A stretch of DNA of 64,000 nt, taken from Sclerodactyla briareus. Its lineage: Eukaryota > Echinodermata > Holothuroidea > Dendrochirotida > Sclerodactylidae. Every line of letters begins with the position of its first letter. The first letter of the stretch is position 1. The notes beneath the pieces were generated by a model that searched no databases, was not told the origin of the DNA, and saw nothing but the letters and a program-made list of their open reading frames with translations. Made by a program: the position numbers and the translations under genes. Below, one piece after another: positions 32,875 to 44,554 of the stretch. The stretch covers positions 186,001-250,000 of the forward strand of contig JAODTK010005522.1 of NCBI GenBank assembly GCA_026419785.1. Reading direction: 5' to 3'.

Positions 32875-34845
32875 GCGTGGTTTCCAACATTTCGAAAGCA
32901 ACGATTAAGTTTTTGTATGATCAACTGGAACTGAGAAAAGAAGTGTGTTCTTATATTTTATGAAAGATTGATAACTTGGCAAGTCCTACAACCTCGCAGA
33001 TAATATCCAACTTGTGATTAAATGACCATTATAAATACCTTGAGAGTAGGCAAATAGTATTTGTCGTCTGAGCGCATGGTCACTTGTCTTTCATTTCTTA
33101 AAATTGCAGTCGTATGTTATAGAGGTGTATTGTTTGTCTCTGTCGGCTATTGAGCCAGTTCGGAGTACAGTTTAATGAGATGATAGTGATATTGTGCAAA
33201 GGTCATGGGGGGGGACGACGGCAGTGACATTGAACTTACCAGTGTGCAGAAACGATCTTTCGAAAGGTCCCATGCTGAAAATCACCAAAATCCCTGCCAA
33301 CACAAGACTTCACAGTTGTCCCCCATACTTTCACAATTACATTGGAAAACATTGGATGAGTTGGTGCGTTTTCAATTAGTGGTGACAGTTGTCTTGTCTT
33401 GTCCATTCCCCCGAGGTTCAGTGGTGAGCATGCAGACTTACAACCACGGACTGGCTTTTTCCCTAGAATGACGGAGAGCCGCAGTCGAGTCGACAGGAGA
33501 ACATGTCTGCCGCCCCCCCCGTTGGTCATTACAGCGCCAGCTCTTATATGCCAATAACAAAACACAAAAAAAACCAGTGCAATAGCGCCCTCCCGATGCC
33601 AGGAAACTTCAGCAGGAAATCCCTTCGCACCCAAAACTGTGTTATTCAGTTGATATCGCCGAAGGCAATTAAACGACTCGCGCGGCAATAAAACTTCACC
33701 AATCGATGCTTGTGCCAATAGAATGGTGCCAATATAGAATACCAACACATGTATCGGCCCCCAGTATAGCTCATGTTGATATTGAAGCAAAATGCCACAC
33801 TATTGCTCTATAAAATCAGTTTCTTCATCCAAGACTTGTTTAATACGCAACCACGGTCACAACCAACCACACTCCGGCGTTGCCTTTGTTTTTGATAAGT
33901 GGTAGTGGAGCATTCATTTTTACCACGCATATACGCCACCGACTTCAAGTAAAGAATAGGACTTCCGTGGCCCGGTTGTTCACATCTGTCTAGAAGCGAC
34001 CGGATATATTAGTTATAGTTTATACGTATTTATCACTCGAACGTAAATAGTGTGCTGCTTCTGAGTTTGTACATACATTCTGTCCATGGCCTTCCTCAAA
34101 AGGGCTGAATGGAATAACTCAAACCACCTAAAATATGATTTTCCATGAACTTCGACAATGCTCATGATTTTCGACAAAAATCATCGGTTCAGTCATATAG
34201 AAAGCATACCGGAATTGAATGAAACTTTTTTACAGCGATGCATCTGCGAACGAAAGGCGCTTTCTTATTCCAATTTATTTGCACGAAATTCCATGAGCAC
34301 GCAACATGGCCGTTGTGTGTTCTCTATTTATTAAAGACGCTCAAAATTCGAGGCCACCCAAGCATCGTCCCACTGATGGGGATTATGTGCAAATACAAAC
34401 GGACAACTGAGGGAGTTTCCAAATTGTCAACCAAACAGGTAGGTGTGTTCGTTTACGGTGCATTTTCTCACACATCATTGGATCTTCCATGGAAAATGAA
34501 ACCCACGTAGCCTAAGGGTGGTCAGGGTTATGTATACCGGGACGGGGGCCTAATTTCCAAATTCCGACAAAGAAATGCCCGATAGACTTCCAATTAACAG
34601 GCAAAATATCATTTGAATCTCTCTTCCTTTGGTTTTTACTTGTGTGATTGAGAGAGAGGGGGGCCTATGGGACCCCATCGAAAAACTAGACATTGTGTGG
34701 CGGGTAAACCGCCCACCAACGTGTATAACCCCGCTTGTGAGCAATCATGGGGATAGAAGTATCAACACTTCTAAGACCTCCATATTTGGTCAGAGACTAA
34801 GATCAGTTGTTTAGGACTAACAACCAGTCTACCGGCCCGCCCGCC
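32875..34845. other. No supported gene
   Basis: The longest frame is 184 codons on the minus strand (33236-33790). It has a hydrophobic stretch (LVFYIGTILLAQA) but no recognisable domain or Kozak-type context, and I leave it uncalled. GGTTCAGTGGTGAGCATGC at 33415-33433 resembles a pol III A box without a matching B box. Confidence 0.4.
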
Positions 34846-34849
34846 GCCG

Positions 34850-35290
34850 GCCGCCAGCCGCGAATACACCAAGTTTTGTGCAAATCCGACCAGGTTAGGA
34901 AAAAAATGGGGGAAAAAACAGTAAATTTGGACCTCATGGGACCTTGAAATCAAAAACGGTAATGTTATTCGGGACCAACTTTTGTTCCACCCACCAAGTT
35001 TCGTGTGAATGTGAAATCGGAACGAACTTTTGTATTTTCAAAAAAACAAAAAAAACACAAATTCACCTCCGGTGATCTTGAAATCACCGTCAGTTTTTCT
35101 TTACTATGTTTGTCCCCAACCATCAAGTTTCGTGGGGTTCTGGTAAAGGGGGATATAGGAGAGACTCAGTAGTTCCGCGTGAAACCTGGACCAAAAAAGA
35201 GGCCAGAGACATTGCAAGTTGCTGCCCATTTCGAAACTATCCGAGATTTCAATAGGGTTGGACATGGTACCAAGTTACAAATCAATCGAG
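34850..35290. repeat. Degenerate tandem repeat of about 125 bp
   Basis: CACCAAGTTTTGTGCAAAT (34868), CACCAAGTTTCGTGTGAAT (34991) and CATCAAGTTTCGTGGGG (35117) recur at about 123-126 bp. The paired phrase GACCTTGAAATCA / GATCTTGAAATCACCG recurs with the same spacing. Confidence 0.7.
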
Positions 35291-35770
35291 TTAGCGTTGA
35301 AGCGTTATACCTAGGTAACATTTGCTCTACGGGGGTGGTCTACCGGCGGCCGTAGAACCCAAACATCGGGAATAAACCTGCGGAGACAGGACAAGACGAA
35401 GTTTTGTTATACGGTTGACACGCAGAGGTCTTCGCCCGACGGACGTATTGGACTCTCGTCCAATGCTCGTACGGTTTTTCTCTTTCCGCCTTAGAATTTA
35501 ACTCGGAGGTGATGTTCAAGTTCGTTGGACGTTAAAATTTCACGGTCGCTGTGGTGCTAAAACAAGACGTCGAGCCCATACCGTAGATTAAGAACGGTTC
35601 TACGCGTGACCGTACGGGGGCGTTACGAAGGCCCCTACGCTAGCCTTAGCTTTTTGTAGCCTTTTGGACCCTCACAAGCTACGGCAACCGTAGGAAGTAC
35701 ACGGGCGCCTCACGGCCCACCGTACAACGTTTGTAGGGTGCCCCTAACGGAGACCCTACGGGTATGCTGG
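35290..35770. repeat. CCGTACGG/CTACGG-rich block (left of foldback pair)
   Basis: Dense TACGG, CCGTA and CCTACG words occur, for example CGTGACCGTACGGGGGCG (35605-35622) and GACCCTACGGGTATG (35752-35766). A block of similar composition lies on the far side (37740-38520), so the two may be parts of one larger element into which the foldback pair is nested. I could not align them base for base. Confidence 0.4.
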
Positions 35771-35777
35771 TATAAAG

Positions 35778-36772
35778 CAGCATTTCCATGCAAACGGGCG
35801 GGCGGGCGTTCGTCTAAAATCGCTCATCCGTTATTTTCAATGGAGCCGTTCCATGCACGCGGACGGGGGGCGGGCGGGGCGGGCGGGCGTTTTCTCGACA
35901 TCGGTCTAATGTTGAGCGATTTTCGGCCGCCCGCGTGTCCGCGTGGTATTTCGAATTCAATTCCGGGATTTCCCTGCAATCTTTACCGTGCTTGAAGCCG
36001 GAGATAATGGAGGGGAGTAGAGGACCATTTAGGTTCAAATAATGTTCAAAAAAACCTTCATGACTGTGTCAACACTAGGGATGAGATTTATACAGATTGT
36101 GTCTATTTAAAAGGCTTAGGATAGACACTTTTCTGAACACAGATTTACATGTTTGAACCGAGGATAGGTCAGTATTTGCTATTAATCTCCAAAAACCTGT
36201 AAATGTGAAGTGTTAATGGGTGGGCCGTAATCGTTGCCATCAGAACAATGGTTTCCAGAAATATGAACACCGGTGTTTAGGTTTTTTTTAAACACTAGTA
36301 TGCGTCCGGTGTTTTGTTTGAACAACAACGTCAACGACAAAAACGACATGACAACAACGACAGCAACAACAACGGACAATTCGACCACAACGAGACCAAC
36401 GACAACACACGGCCAACAACAACGACAACCAACAACAACGGCAAACTGACAACGACAACGACAAGGACAACGACACAACAAACAAACAACAACAATAATA
36501 ATAAACAATAATAACAATAATAATAACAATAATAAACAATTATAATAACAATAATATAATAACATATTATTAATAGTAGGCTACATCGGTTCTTAGGTAG
36601 GCATTATAAACACTGAAAGTGAGAAGAGGGTGCGTGACTGAGACAGAAAACGCACGCCCGCCCGCCCGCGTGCATGGAAACGAAGTCGTCAAAAAACGCC
36701 CCCGCCCGCCCGCCGCCCACGCCCGCCCGTCCCGCCCGCCCGCCAGCCCGCCCGCGTGCATGGAAACACAGG
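35778..36772. mobile_element. GC-rich foldback element, copy 2 (tandem with copy 3)
   Basis: The left end is AGCAGCATTTCCATGCAAACG (word core ATTTCCATGCAAACGGGCGG, 35787-35806) and the right end is CGCCCGCGTGCATGGAAAC (about 36750-36768). Its order of phrases matches copy 1 at 8.93 kb: AAAATCGCTCATC, CCATGCACGCGGACG, GTCCGCGTGGTATTTCG, CACTAGTATGCGTCCGG. Between the AT-rich interior and the right arm is an ACAACGAC/AAT-rich simple tract (36320-36575). The arms are Gly/Ala/Arg-rich only in translation and encode nothing. Confidence 0.78.
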
Positions 36773-36776
36773 AAAG

Positions 36777-37737
36777 CCGCCGTTTCCATGCAACGAGGCG
36801 GGCGGGCGGGCGGGCGAGCGTCGAAAATCGCTCATCGTTATTTTCAAATGGAGCACGTTTTCCATGCACGCGGACGGGCGGGGACGGCGGCGGGCGGGCG
36901 GGCACGGGCGTTTTCTCGAAATCGGTCATGTAGCGATTTTTTCTTCCGCCGCAGCGTGTCCGCGTGGTATTTCCAATCAATTCCCGGGGATTCCCCTGCC
37001 AATCTTACCGGCTTTGAAGCCGGATAATGGGAGTAGAGGACAATTTTAGGTTCAAATAAGTTCCAAACAACATTCATAAATGTTTCAACACTGGGATGAG
37101 ATTTTTATACAGATTGTGTCTAAATTCAATGGCTAGACACCTTTTTGAACGCATATTTACATGTTTAAACGAATTGATATGTCAAGTATTTGCTAATAAA
37201 TCTCCAAAACCTGTCAAATTTGAAGTGTATATGGGGGCGTAAGCGTTGACATCAGAACAATGGTGTTCAGAAAATGAACACCGGTGTTAGGTTTTAAACC
37301 ACTAGTATGCGTCCGGTGTTGCAACAACCGTCAACGACACAACGACAAGACAAACAACGACAACGACACACGACAACGACGACACCGAACGACAACGACG
37401 ACAACAACAAACAACAACAACAAACGGCCAACGACACAACCGACAACGACAAAACAACAACAACACAATAATAATAACAATAATAACAATAATAACAATA
37501 ATAACAATAATTAATAATAAACAATATAACAACAAATAATAATAATAACAATTATTAATAACTAGTAGGCGGACATCGGTTCTTATATAAGCGCATATAA
37601 ACACTAATAGTGAGAAGAGGTGCGTGACTCGAGGGAAAACGCCCGCCCGCCCTGCCCGAGGTGCATGGAAAACGATTCTTCCAAAACGCATGCCCGCCCG
37701 TCCGCCCGCCCCGCCCGACCGCGTGAATGGAAACGCA
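36777..37737. mobile_element. GC-rich foldback element, copy 3
   Basis: It starts at GCCGTTTCCATGCAACGAGG (36778-36797), only a few bases after copy 2 ends, and ends at CGCGTGAATGGAAACGCAGC (37719-37738). The internal order is the same as in copies 1 and 2, including CACTAGTATGCGTCCGG and an ACAACGAC/AAT simple tract (37320-37560). The head-to-tail arrangement with a shared junction suggests a tandem duplication, or insertion of one copy at the edge of another. Confidence 0.78.
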
Positions 37738-37739
37738 GC

Positions 37740-38520
37740 TTAACTCACGGCCTCCCTACGCCCTCCCTACGGCCAGCGTACGCCTACCGTGGATCACTCG
37801 TGGTTATTTTTCACATTGTCTTTCAATATATATAAACATTTCAATATATCATAATCATACAAAAACATAAATGGCGGTGATTGTTCACAAACGATGAGGG
37901 CCGGGCTACCTACGCATGCAAGCTGAGGCAAGTACGATGAGACCGAGGACTATGTGTTGTTGCTGCCCTCATTCTCGACAGAGGCAGGTCAGACAGCACA
38001 GAGGGAGGACAATGTGGGAGAAACCCACATTTATCGCGAGGAGTTGGGAAAGGCGATTACGACAACTGATGTAAGGTGCTCATGTGGAAATTCGCGGTGA
38101 CTACAATTAACACGATGTGTTGACGTTCCCGACATCGAAATGGGACCCTATATGATGGGAATCACACGTGATTTGGTGTATCACATCCAGTGTTGCCAAA
38201 TCCTGACCAGACCTACGAGCGCCGTACGTCTCCTACGGGCCTCACGTCAGCGTGGTAATTGGCCAAGAAAGTCCGTCAAGACGTAAGGCAAACACTACGG
38301 CGAGCGTACGTCGTCATTAAAACCGTACTGCAGCCCGCAGTTTCTCTGTGCCGAAGAAATTTCAAGAACGCCGTACGGCAGCCCTAACAATGTAAAATGT
38401 AGCTGCGGTGACGTGGAAACTACTAATGGCTTGAGAAATACGATCGGCCGTGGGAATTTCAGATCGTACGGCCAACCGTAGCAAAGTGACTACGCATTAT
38501 GGCGCGAACGGCTTAAGATC
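37740..38520. repeat. CTACGG/CGTACG-rich block (right of foldback pair)
   Basis: CTCCCTACGGCCAGCGTACG (37761-37780), CGCCGTACGTCTCCTACGGG (38220-38239), CGGCGAGCGTACGTCG (38298-38313) and CGCCGTACGGCAGCCC (38370-38385). The composition mirrors 35290-35770. Between the motifs there is ordinary sequence with no recognised gene. Confidence 0.4.
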
Positions 38521-38524
38521 CGGT

Positions 38525-38955
38525 GGCGGCGGTGACGACGGAGGCGGCGGCGCCAAAACCATAATACACCCCGGACACTTCCAGTGTCGCGGGAATACCT
38601 TACCAGGCGTTAAAACTCGACAAGCTGTACGCGCAGCTAATTGCTGAATTAAGGGTCGATTATGAAGGAAAAGCGCCAACGGGGTTAACGCGGGGAGGCA
38701 TGAAAAAAAATGTTGAGAAAAATAGGAGGTGTCACATAAAACCAATTTGAAATGCCTTTCCAACGGTGCGATAACGCCGACCAGGACGTGCAAATATCAG
38801 AATTTATTTAATCCACATTTGCATACATTATGATATACCTGCCGAGCAGAGAGTCCAAAACCTATTCAAGCGACTCAGCAAGCGACCAACCGCTATGTCA
38901 GTCGCAGAATACTTCACCATGCACGTACACCGAATAAGTCAATTCGAAGGAAACT
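38525..38955. other. No supported gene
   Basis: A GGCGGCGGTGACGACGGAGGCGGCGGCG patch at 38524-38551 (Gly/Asp codon repeats) is the only notable feature. Confidence 0.4.
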
Positions 38956-38959
38956 ACCC

Positions 38960-40555
38960 ATTAGACCACACGTGAAACCGTGCCTGTTGAAAACGTTTCC
39001 GCAAATAGGGGCCTGGTAAAATCCCTGCATGGGGAATGGTTACAGTCCAGAACATCTTCGAAGCTTGAAATTGGTAGATGTTTTCTGAGGCGATACACCT
39101 CTCGATAGGGGGATAACTGGCGCCGGCATCCCCGAGCACTTTGGTTCAACCAACGAGGTACCAATATCTGAGCACTGAGAGTATGGGACGTACCAGGACA
39201 GGAACAGATAGGACGTCGGCATGTCTATCATCTCAGCTGCGTGTGGCCCGGGGCCCTATCAAAGGGGGCCAAAACATGCTCTCGGTTGAGATTCTAGGTA
39301 CCAGTTGAAATCCTCTAAAAAGAACAAAGGCAATCGGTATAGTGGTCAGGTGGAACATGCCAAGACAAGATTGTCAGCTGCGTTTGGTCCTGCCAGAGCC
39401 GCCCACAAAGGGCCCAAAAATTTTGCGCTTGGCATCACCCAACGAGGTATGCCACATTAAACCCAGTGCATATGAAGCGTTATATTCCCCCAAACACTGA
39501 TGCCCAATGCCAGACACCTTTATAACTATCCGCTGTCAAAGGCCCGCCATACGCCTCCCGAATGTGGCCCAGGTTTCGCCCAAAGTCTAAAACTGCGTTA
39601 GATTGAACATTTGAAGTACCACTTCAAAACCTATTGGAAAAGAGCATTGATATCATAACATAGCATAGGGCGACCGTTCAGAGAGAATGTCCGCTGCGTT
39701 GGGCCCGCCAGACCCCCAAAAGGGCCCCAAAATTGCCTGGATCAAACGAACGAGGTAGTAACCACATAAAACCAAGTGCATATGAATCGTTACATCCCCC
39801 AAACACAGAATGACCTATGCAAGACACATCATCATCGGCTGCGAAGGGCCCTCCAGACGCCCTCGAAGTTTGTGACCCAAAGTCTGTAAAATGACCCAGA
39901 TAAATATTCCGAGTACCCCGCTCATATCCAGTGTTGAATGAATGAGTCAATGACACATATCATGGGTCCCTTGTAAGAAACAATTCTGCTGCACGGGCCA
40001 ACCAGACGGCCCCCAATACGCCCCAAAAGGGCCAAAATTACTCTTGGTACAGCACGAGGTCCCGCATGTACATCAACAAAGTGCATATGAAATGTTATAA
40101 TCCACCTAAACACAGATACCCAATGCAAGACAAATCATCTACTTGTAAACCCCCCCCCCCCAACTCGCTTCGAAGTGGCCCAGATGGGCCCAATAGTCTG
40201 AAAATACCCAGATTAACTATTCTGAGTACGACTAGATCCATACCCTGTTGAATGATAGTAATGACATGGCACATAGAATAGGTATCGTTGCGCGAGACAC
40301 TTCATTTGCTGCCCACGGCCCGGCAGACTCCCAAAAGCGGCCCAAAATGCCGTCGAACCAAACGACGAGCGTACCCAATTACACAAAGTGCAATGTGAAC
40401 GTTCTACCCCCAAACACAGAATGAACAATTAAGACCAAAACATCGCTGCAAAGGGCCATCCAGACCCCTGAATGTGGCTCCATAGTAAATAAATCCAGTA
40501 CACTCATTCCAGTAATGAAGAATGACTGTTTTGGGCCCACTCTTGGTGGACCCAT
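38960..40555 (-). repeat. Roughly 300-bp satellite array, left (reversed) arm
   Basis: About five units are read on the minus strand. The phrase ACGAGGTA...AAGTGCATATGAA..GTTAT recurs near 39150, 39438, 39750, 40050 and 40355 (period about 300-310 bp). Associated phrases are GGGCCCGCCAGACGCCC-like text, AAGACAAATCATC(G/T)GCTGC and CCCAAAGTCTGAAA. The units are 10-20 percent diverged by eye. The same unit runs forward at 42.95-44.55 kb. Confidence 0.88.
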
Positions 40556-40559
40556 GGCA

Positions 40560-42945
40560 GCAGATGATTGTCTGCATCGATGATCTTTATTTGATGGTGC
40601 TTAGTGATATAGTCCCAGTTACTTATCTGTGCCTGAGTTGCGGGTGTCACTGACCCACCAGAATACCCATGGTGAGCCCAAAATATGGTTCGATCAAACG
40701 AAGGGGTACCCCCAGTGCCCGTATAGGAAAGTACATCAATGCAAGGCAAATCATCGCTGCCATGGCAGCATGGGTCGACCCAAACGATTTGAGTCCATTG
40801 GGGTGACCCATGCAGCCGATGTTTTGTCTTGCATTGATTATTTTTTTATTCCTTGCCGAGGCAAAAGGAACCACGCGTCCACGCATTGTATGTGGTGTTG
40901 TTGGGTGTGTGTGCGCGTGCGTGTGAGTGAGCGTGCGTGTGTGTGTTTGGGTGTATGTTGCGTTGCGGCTGTGACGCTGGCTTGGATACACATAAGTGGA
41001 AGACGCAAAGTCGGACTGTCGTTATTGTGGTTGATGTATCACCCGTATTGAGTAGATGTTCCCTATTGTTTTTTGGGAGGTCAAAGGTCATTTGGAGATT
41101 AGCAGAGGCAAAGGAGTTAATTTCTTCAAGCAACTCTAACTCGATGTCCTTTTTGTCATTTTGTCAAACTTGGCATAATTTTATGATAAGTTAGATTAGT
41201 TGTATGTGGAAATATAATGATATTACCTGAAATAATTCAGAAGGTCCGAATCATTAAAAAAGTGATCTCCTATGGATATTTTATGAACGAACATATGAGG
41301 GGGATATCTAATGCAACGTTTTGTTCGTCTCTGCGAAATACCTCTGATGACCCTCATTTAAACCTCATGTACCTCTTGTGACCTTTTGACCTTGTGGACT
41401 TTTTGAACGACTGGATTCGTCTCTTCGACAAACCAGAAATGGTAATCATATTAACCCCTTTAACAGATGTTCATGATGCAAGTTCTATTGACGTTTTCGC
41501 GAAAGGTCATTAAAAGAGTTGCACCTCTGCAAGGTCGTGACGTGAGACCGAAAATCCGATTGACTCACCGTTTAATGTTTTTGAAATAATCTTGTACCGC
41601 CCTCTCCACCAAACTTTGGGAATCTAGATAAGCCATTGATGAGGTTGGTGATTTATACCACAACACTTTTCAACCTCCCTATTATTGAAAGTTCTGACTT
41701 GCCACATATGTTAGGCCAGTTAAAATAAAAACATCATTCTCATCACTGACTCCTGACAATTCCGCTGCCAGGCTTTCTTCATTTTATTTTTTTATTCCAA
41801 TCACATTCGATGAGATCGTTGCTTTGTAACCATGTGGAAATGTCAAGGTCAAATTTTCTCTCACAAAGTGCCACCTTTTTAGGAGGAACTGGACCCTGAA
41901 AATTATTTTCCACAAACTTTGATATCATGCATTTGATGAGGTTGGTGATTTATACCACAGCACTTTCTAATCTCCCTATTATTGTAGTGAAGGTTCTGCT
42001 TGCTATATTGGAGGAAGGTGAAAAGTGTGTATACACCATAGGGGTGTTTTTCTGACCTCCCTATTCTACAGGAAAAAGGACATCCTCCAATCAATTTGGT
42101 CCAAATCTGAACAACACCATACTTCCTGAAAGCACGTGTCAAATCACCAATATACAGGACGTTTCTTCATGTAGTCAACAGTGGGCTATGAACTTGTTAG
42201 TACAAAGATTTTTCAGTGATATACAATCACCTATACCTACACTGCTACGCAAAATGGCGAACCATGGAGGCCATTTTAACTATTGACTCTATCCATTCCT
42301 GTTTAGGCTCTTGCAGTGGCACGCACACTTTTGGCCAACAATATCAGGACCTAACATTTACAATTCCTGTCGCCCCAAGCACTATAGCATATGGGAGAGG
42401 TACATCCAGAACCGGTCCTATTTTTTAGCGTAATATGGGTCACAATGTCTAACTACGTCATATACAAGTGTATCCAGAACTAAAGAGAACCTTCCAAGTT
42501 TCGAGCCCCAACCTCCAGATCTCTTGAATTTCTGAACGTTGATCGTCTCAGTGATTCATAATACGGGTTCGTTTTGAGTCACTTCTTCCTGCTGTTTAAA
42601 TGTTCATATCAGTCAAACGCGGATTCTATGGAATCTATTACAATTTACATCATAAAAATAAAACAACCACCCGCTCCAACTCCAGCCACCACCCTCCCCC
42701 CCCCCCCAAAAAAAAAATGTGCAAGAAGCACTATGTCAGTGTGCATTTTTGTTTAGAGATATGTCACAGTTGCTTGTCTGCCCCATGTGCGGTTTCACTG
42801 ACCAACCAGAATACCCATACTTCAATAGTGGGGGGGGTTCATAATACGTGGTTCGATAAACGAAGGAGGAACTATGTATGATCAGTTCCTTTTATTACGT
42901 ACACTTGGTCATACATATTACCTCCTTTGCTGATCGAACCCAACC
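40560..42945. other. Spacer between the two satellite arms, with internal duplications
   Basis: No gene is recognised. It contains a GTGTGTGCGCGTGCGTG simple tract (40896-40955). One direct repeat pair is GATGAGGTTGGTGATTTATACC...CTCCCTATTATTG at 41640-41695 and 41936-41991. A second is ACCAGAATACCCAT...GGTTCGAT(C)AAACGAAGG at 40657-40708 and 42803-42865. TGACCTTTTGACCTTGTGG-type text (41380-41400) resembles other degenerate repeats in the window. Confidence 0.55.
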
Positions 42946-42949
42946 TTTG

Positions 42950-44550
42950 GGCTCACTATTGGTCTTCCGGAGGGCTCGTGCTTCAAAAAAGAATGTTTTG
43001 CACAGTAAACTTATATTTTTGTCATCACTCATTCATTTCATTCATTACTGGATATGCGTGGGTACTTGATTTTTACTCCTGGGCCCCATTCGAGGGCGTC
43101 TGGCGGCCCTTTGCCACCGATGATGTCTTGCCTTGGTCATTCAGTGGTTTGTGTTTGATATACGTTCACGTGCACTACTTGCATTTGGTGTTCTATGTTT
43201 AGGTGGATACAACGCTTCAATGATGTGTCATGCGGTACCTCGTTTGTTTTGATCCACACAATTTCTTTGCCTTTTGTGGACGTCTCGGGGGCGTCTGGTT
43301 GGCCGTGGCAGCATAATTTGTTTTACACAGGGCCCCCCTGCTATTGTCATTTACTCCTTCCCTTCAACACTGGATATGAGCGGGTGCTGGGATATTTTGA
43401 TCTGGGCATTTTCGCGACTTCGGGCCCACCTGGTTACTTTACCTCCGAGGCGTCTGGCGGGCCCTTCACGCCATGATTTGTCTTGCATTCATCATTCTGT
43501 GTTTGGGGGATGTAAACGGCTTCATATTCACTTGGCTTCATGTGTTACCTCGTTCGTGTTGATTCAGCGCAATTTTGGGGGCCATTTTGTGGGGGTCTGT
43601 GGTCCAATGCGCATACATTTTATCTCGCATAGGTCGCCGTATGCTATTGTATGATATATATGCCTTTCCAATCGGTTTTGAGGTGTTAGTACCTCAAATG
43701 TTTTATCTAGAGCGCAGTTTTAGACTTTGGGCCCACCTGGGCCACTCCGAGGGCTTCTGGCGGGCCGCTTGCAGCCGATGATTTGTCTGCATTGGTCATT
43801 GCTGTGTTTGGGGATATACCGCTTCATATGCACTTGGTTTCATGTGTTACTCGTTTCGTTTGCTCCATCGCCATTTTTGGGCTTGTTTGTGGGCTTCTGC
43901 GTGCCCAACTGCAGCAGACATTTTAATCTGGCATAGGTCGCCCTATGTTATGCATGATATATATGCTCTTTTTCCAATTGGTTTGAAGTGTTAACTTCAA
44001 ATGTTTAATCCTCGCGCATGTCAGACTTTGGCCACCTGGGCCACATTTGTGGGCGTTCCTGGCGGCTTTTTGCAGCGGATAATTTGTCTGGCTGATCATT
44101 CTGTGTTTGGGGGGATTATACCGCTTCATATGCACTTGGTTTCATGTGGTTCCTCGTCGTTTGATCCACGCATTTTTTGGCCTTTGTTGTGGGCGTCCTG
44201 GCGGGCCCAACGCAGCAGACATTTGATCTGGCATAGGTTCGCCCTATGTTATGTATGATATATCTGCTCTTTTCCAATGGTTTGAAGTGTGACTTCTAAT
44301 TTTAAATATCCTGCGCAGTTTTTCAGACTTTGGGCCCACTTAGGCCACATTCGGGGTCGTCTGGCGGGCCCTTTGCAAGCGGATATTTTGTCTGGCATTG
44401 GTCATTCCTGGGTTTGGGGATGATAACCGCTTCATAGGCTCTTGGTTTCATGTGGTTCCTCGTTCGTGTTTTGATCCAGGGCAATTTTTTGGCCCTTTCG
44501 TGGGCGTCATGGCGGCACCAACGCCTGGCTGACGTTTTCTGGTCATGGTG
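42950..44550 (+). repeat. Roughly 300-bp satellite array, right (forward) arm
   Basis: The phrase GCTTCATATGCACTTGGTTTC...ACCTCGTTCG recurs near 43207, 43520, 43822, 44122 and 44427. Each is followed by GGGCGTC(T/C)GGCGGGCCC, then GCATAGG(T)CGCCCTATG...ATATATGC and ATGTTTAATCC-like text. It is the inverse of the left arm. The hydrophobic frames in it (for example 43274-43654) repeat with the satellite and are not genes. Confidence 0.88.
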
Positions 44551-44554
44551 TCCA

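Noticed and set aside
33410..33470. tRNA-like A box (GGTTCAGTGGTGAGCATGC)
   Set aside because: There is no matching B box at a usable distance and no acceptor stem.
33236..33790. 184-codon minus-strand frame
   Set aside because: It has one hydrophobic stretch but no recognisable domain and no supporting splice or start context; too weak to call.
36182..36980. Val/Leu/Cys-rich and Arg/Gly/Ala-rich frames
   Set aside because: They translate the AAC/AAT simple tracts and GCGGGCGGGC arms of the foldback elements.
40629..41051. 140-codon plus-strand frame
   Set aside because: It is formed by a repeat edge plus the GTGTGCGTG simple tract; Val/Cys/Arg-rich with no domain.
43274..43654. 126-codon plus-strand frame with hydrophobic segments
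   Set aside because: It lies wholly in the 300-bp satellite array and repeats with its period.
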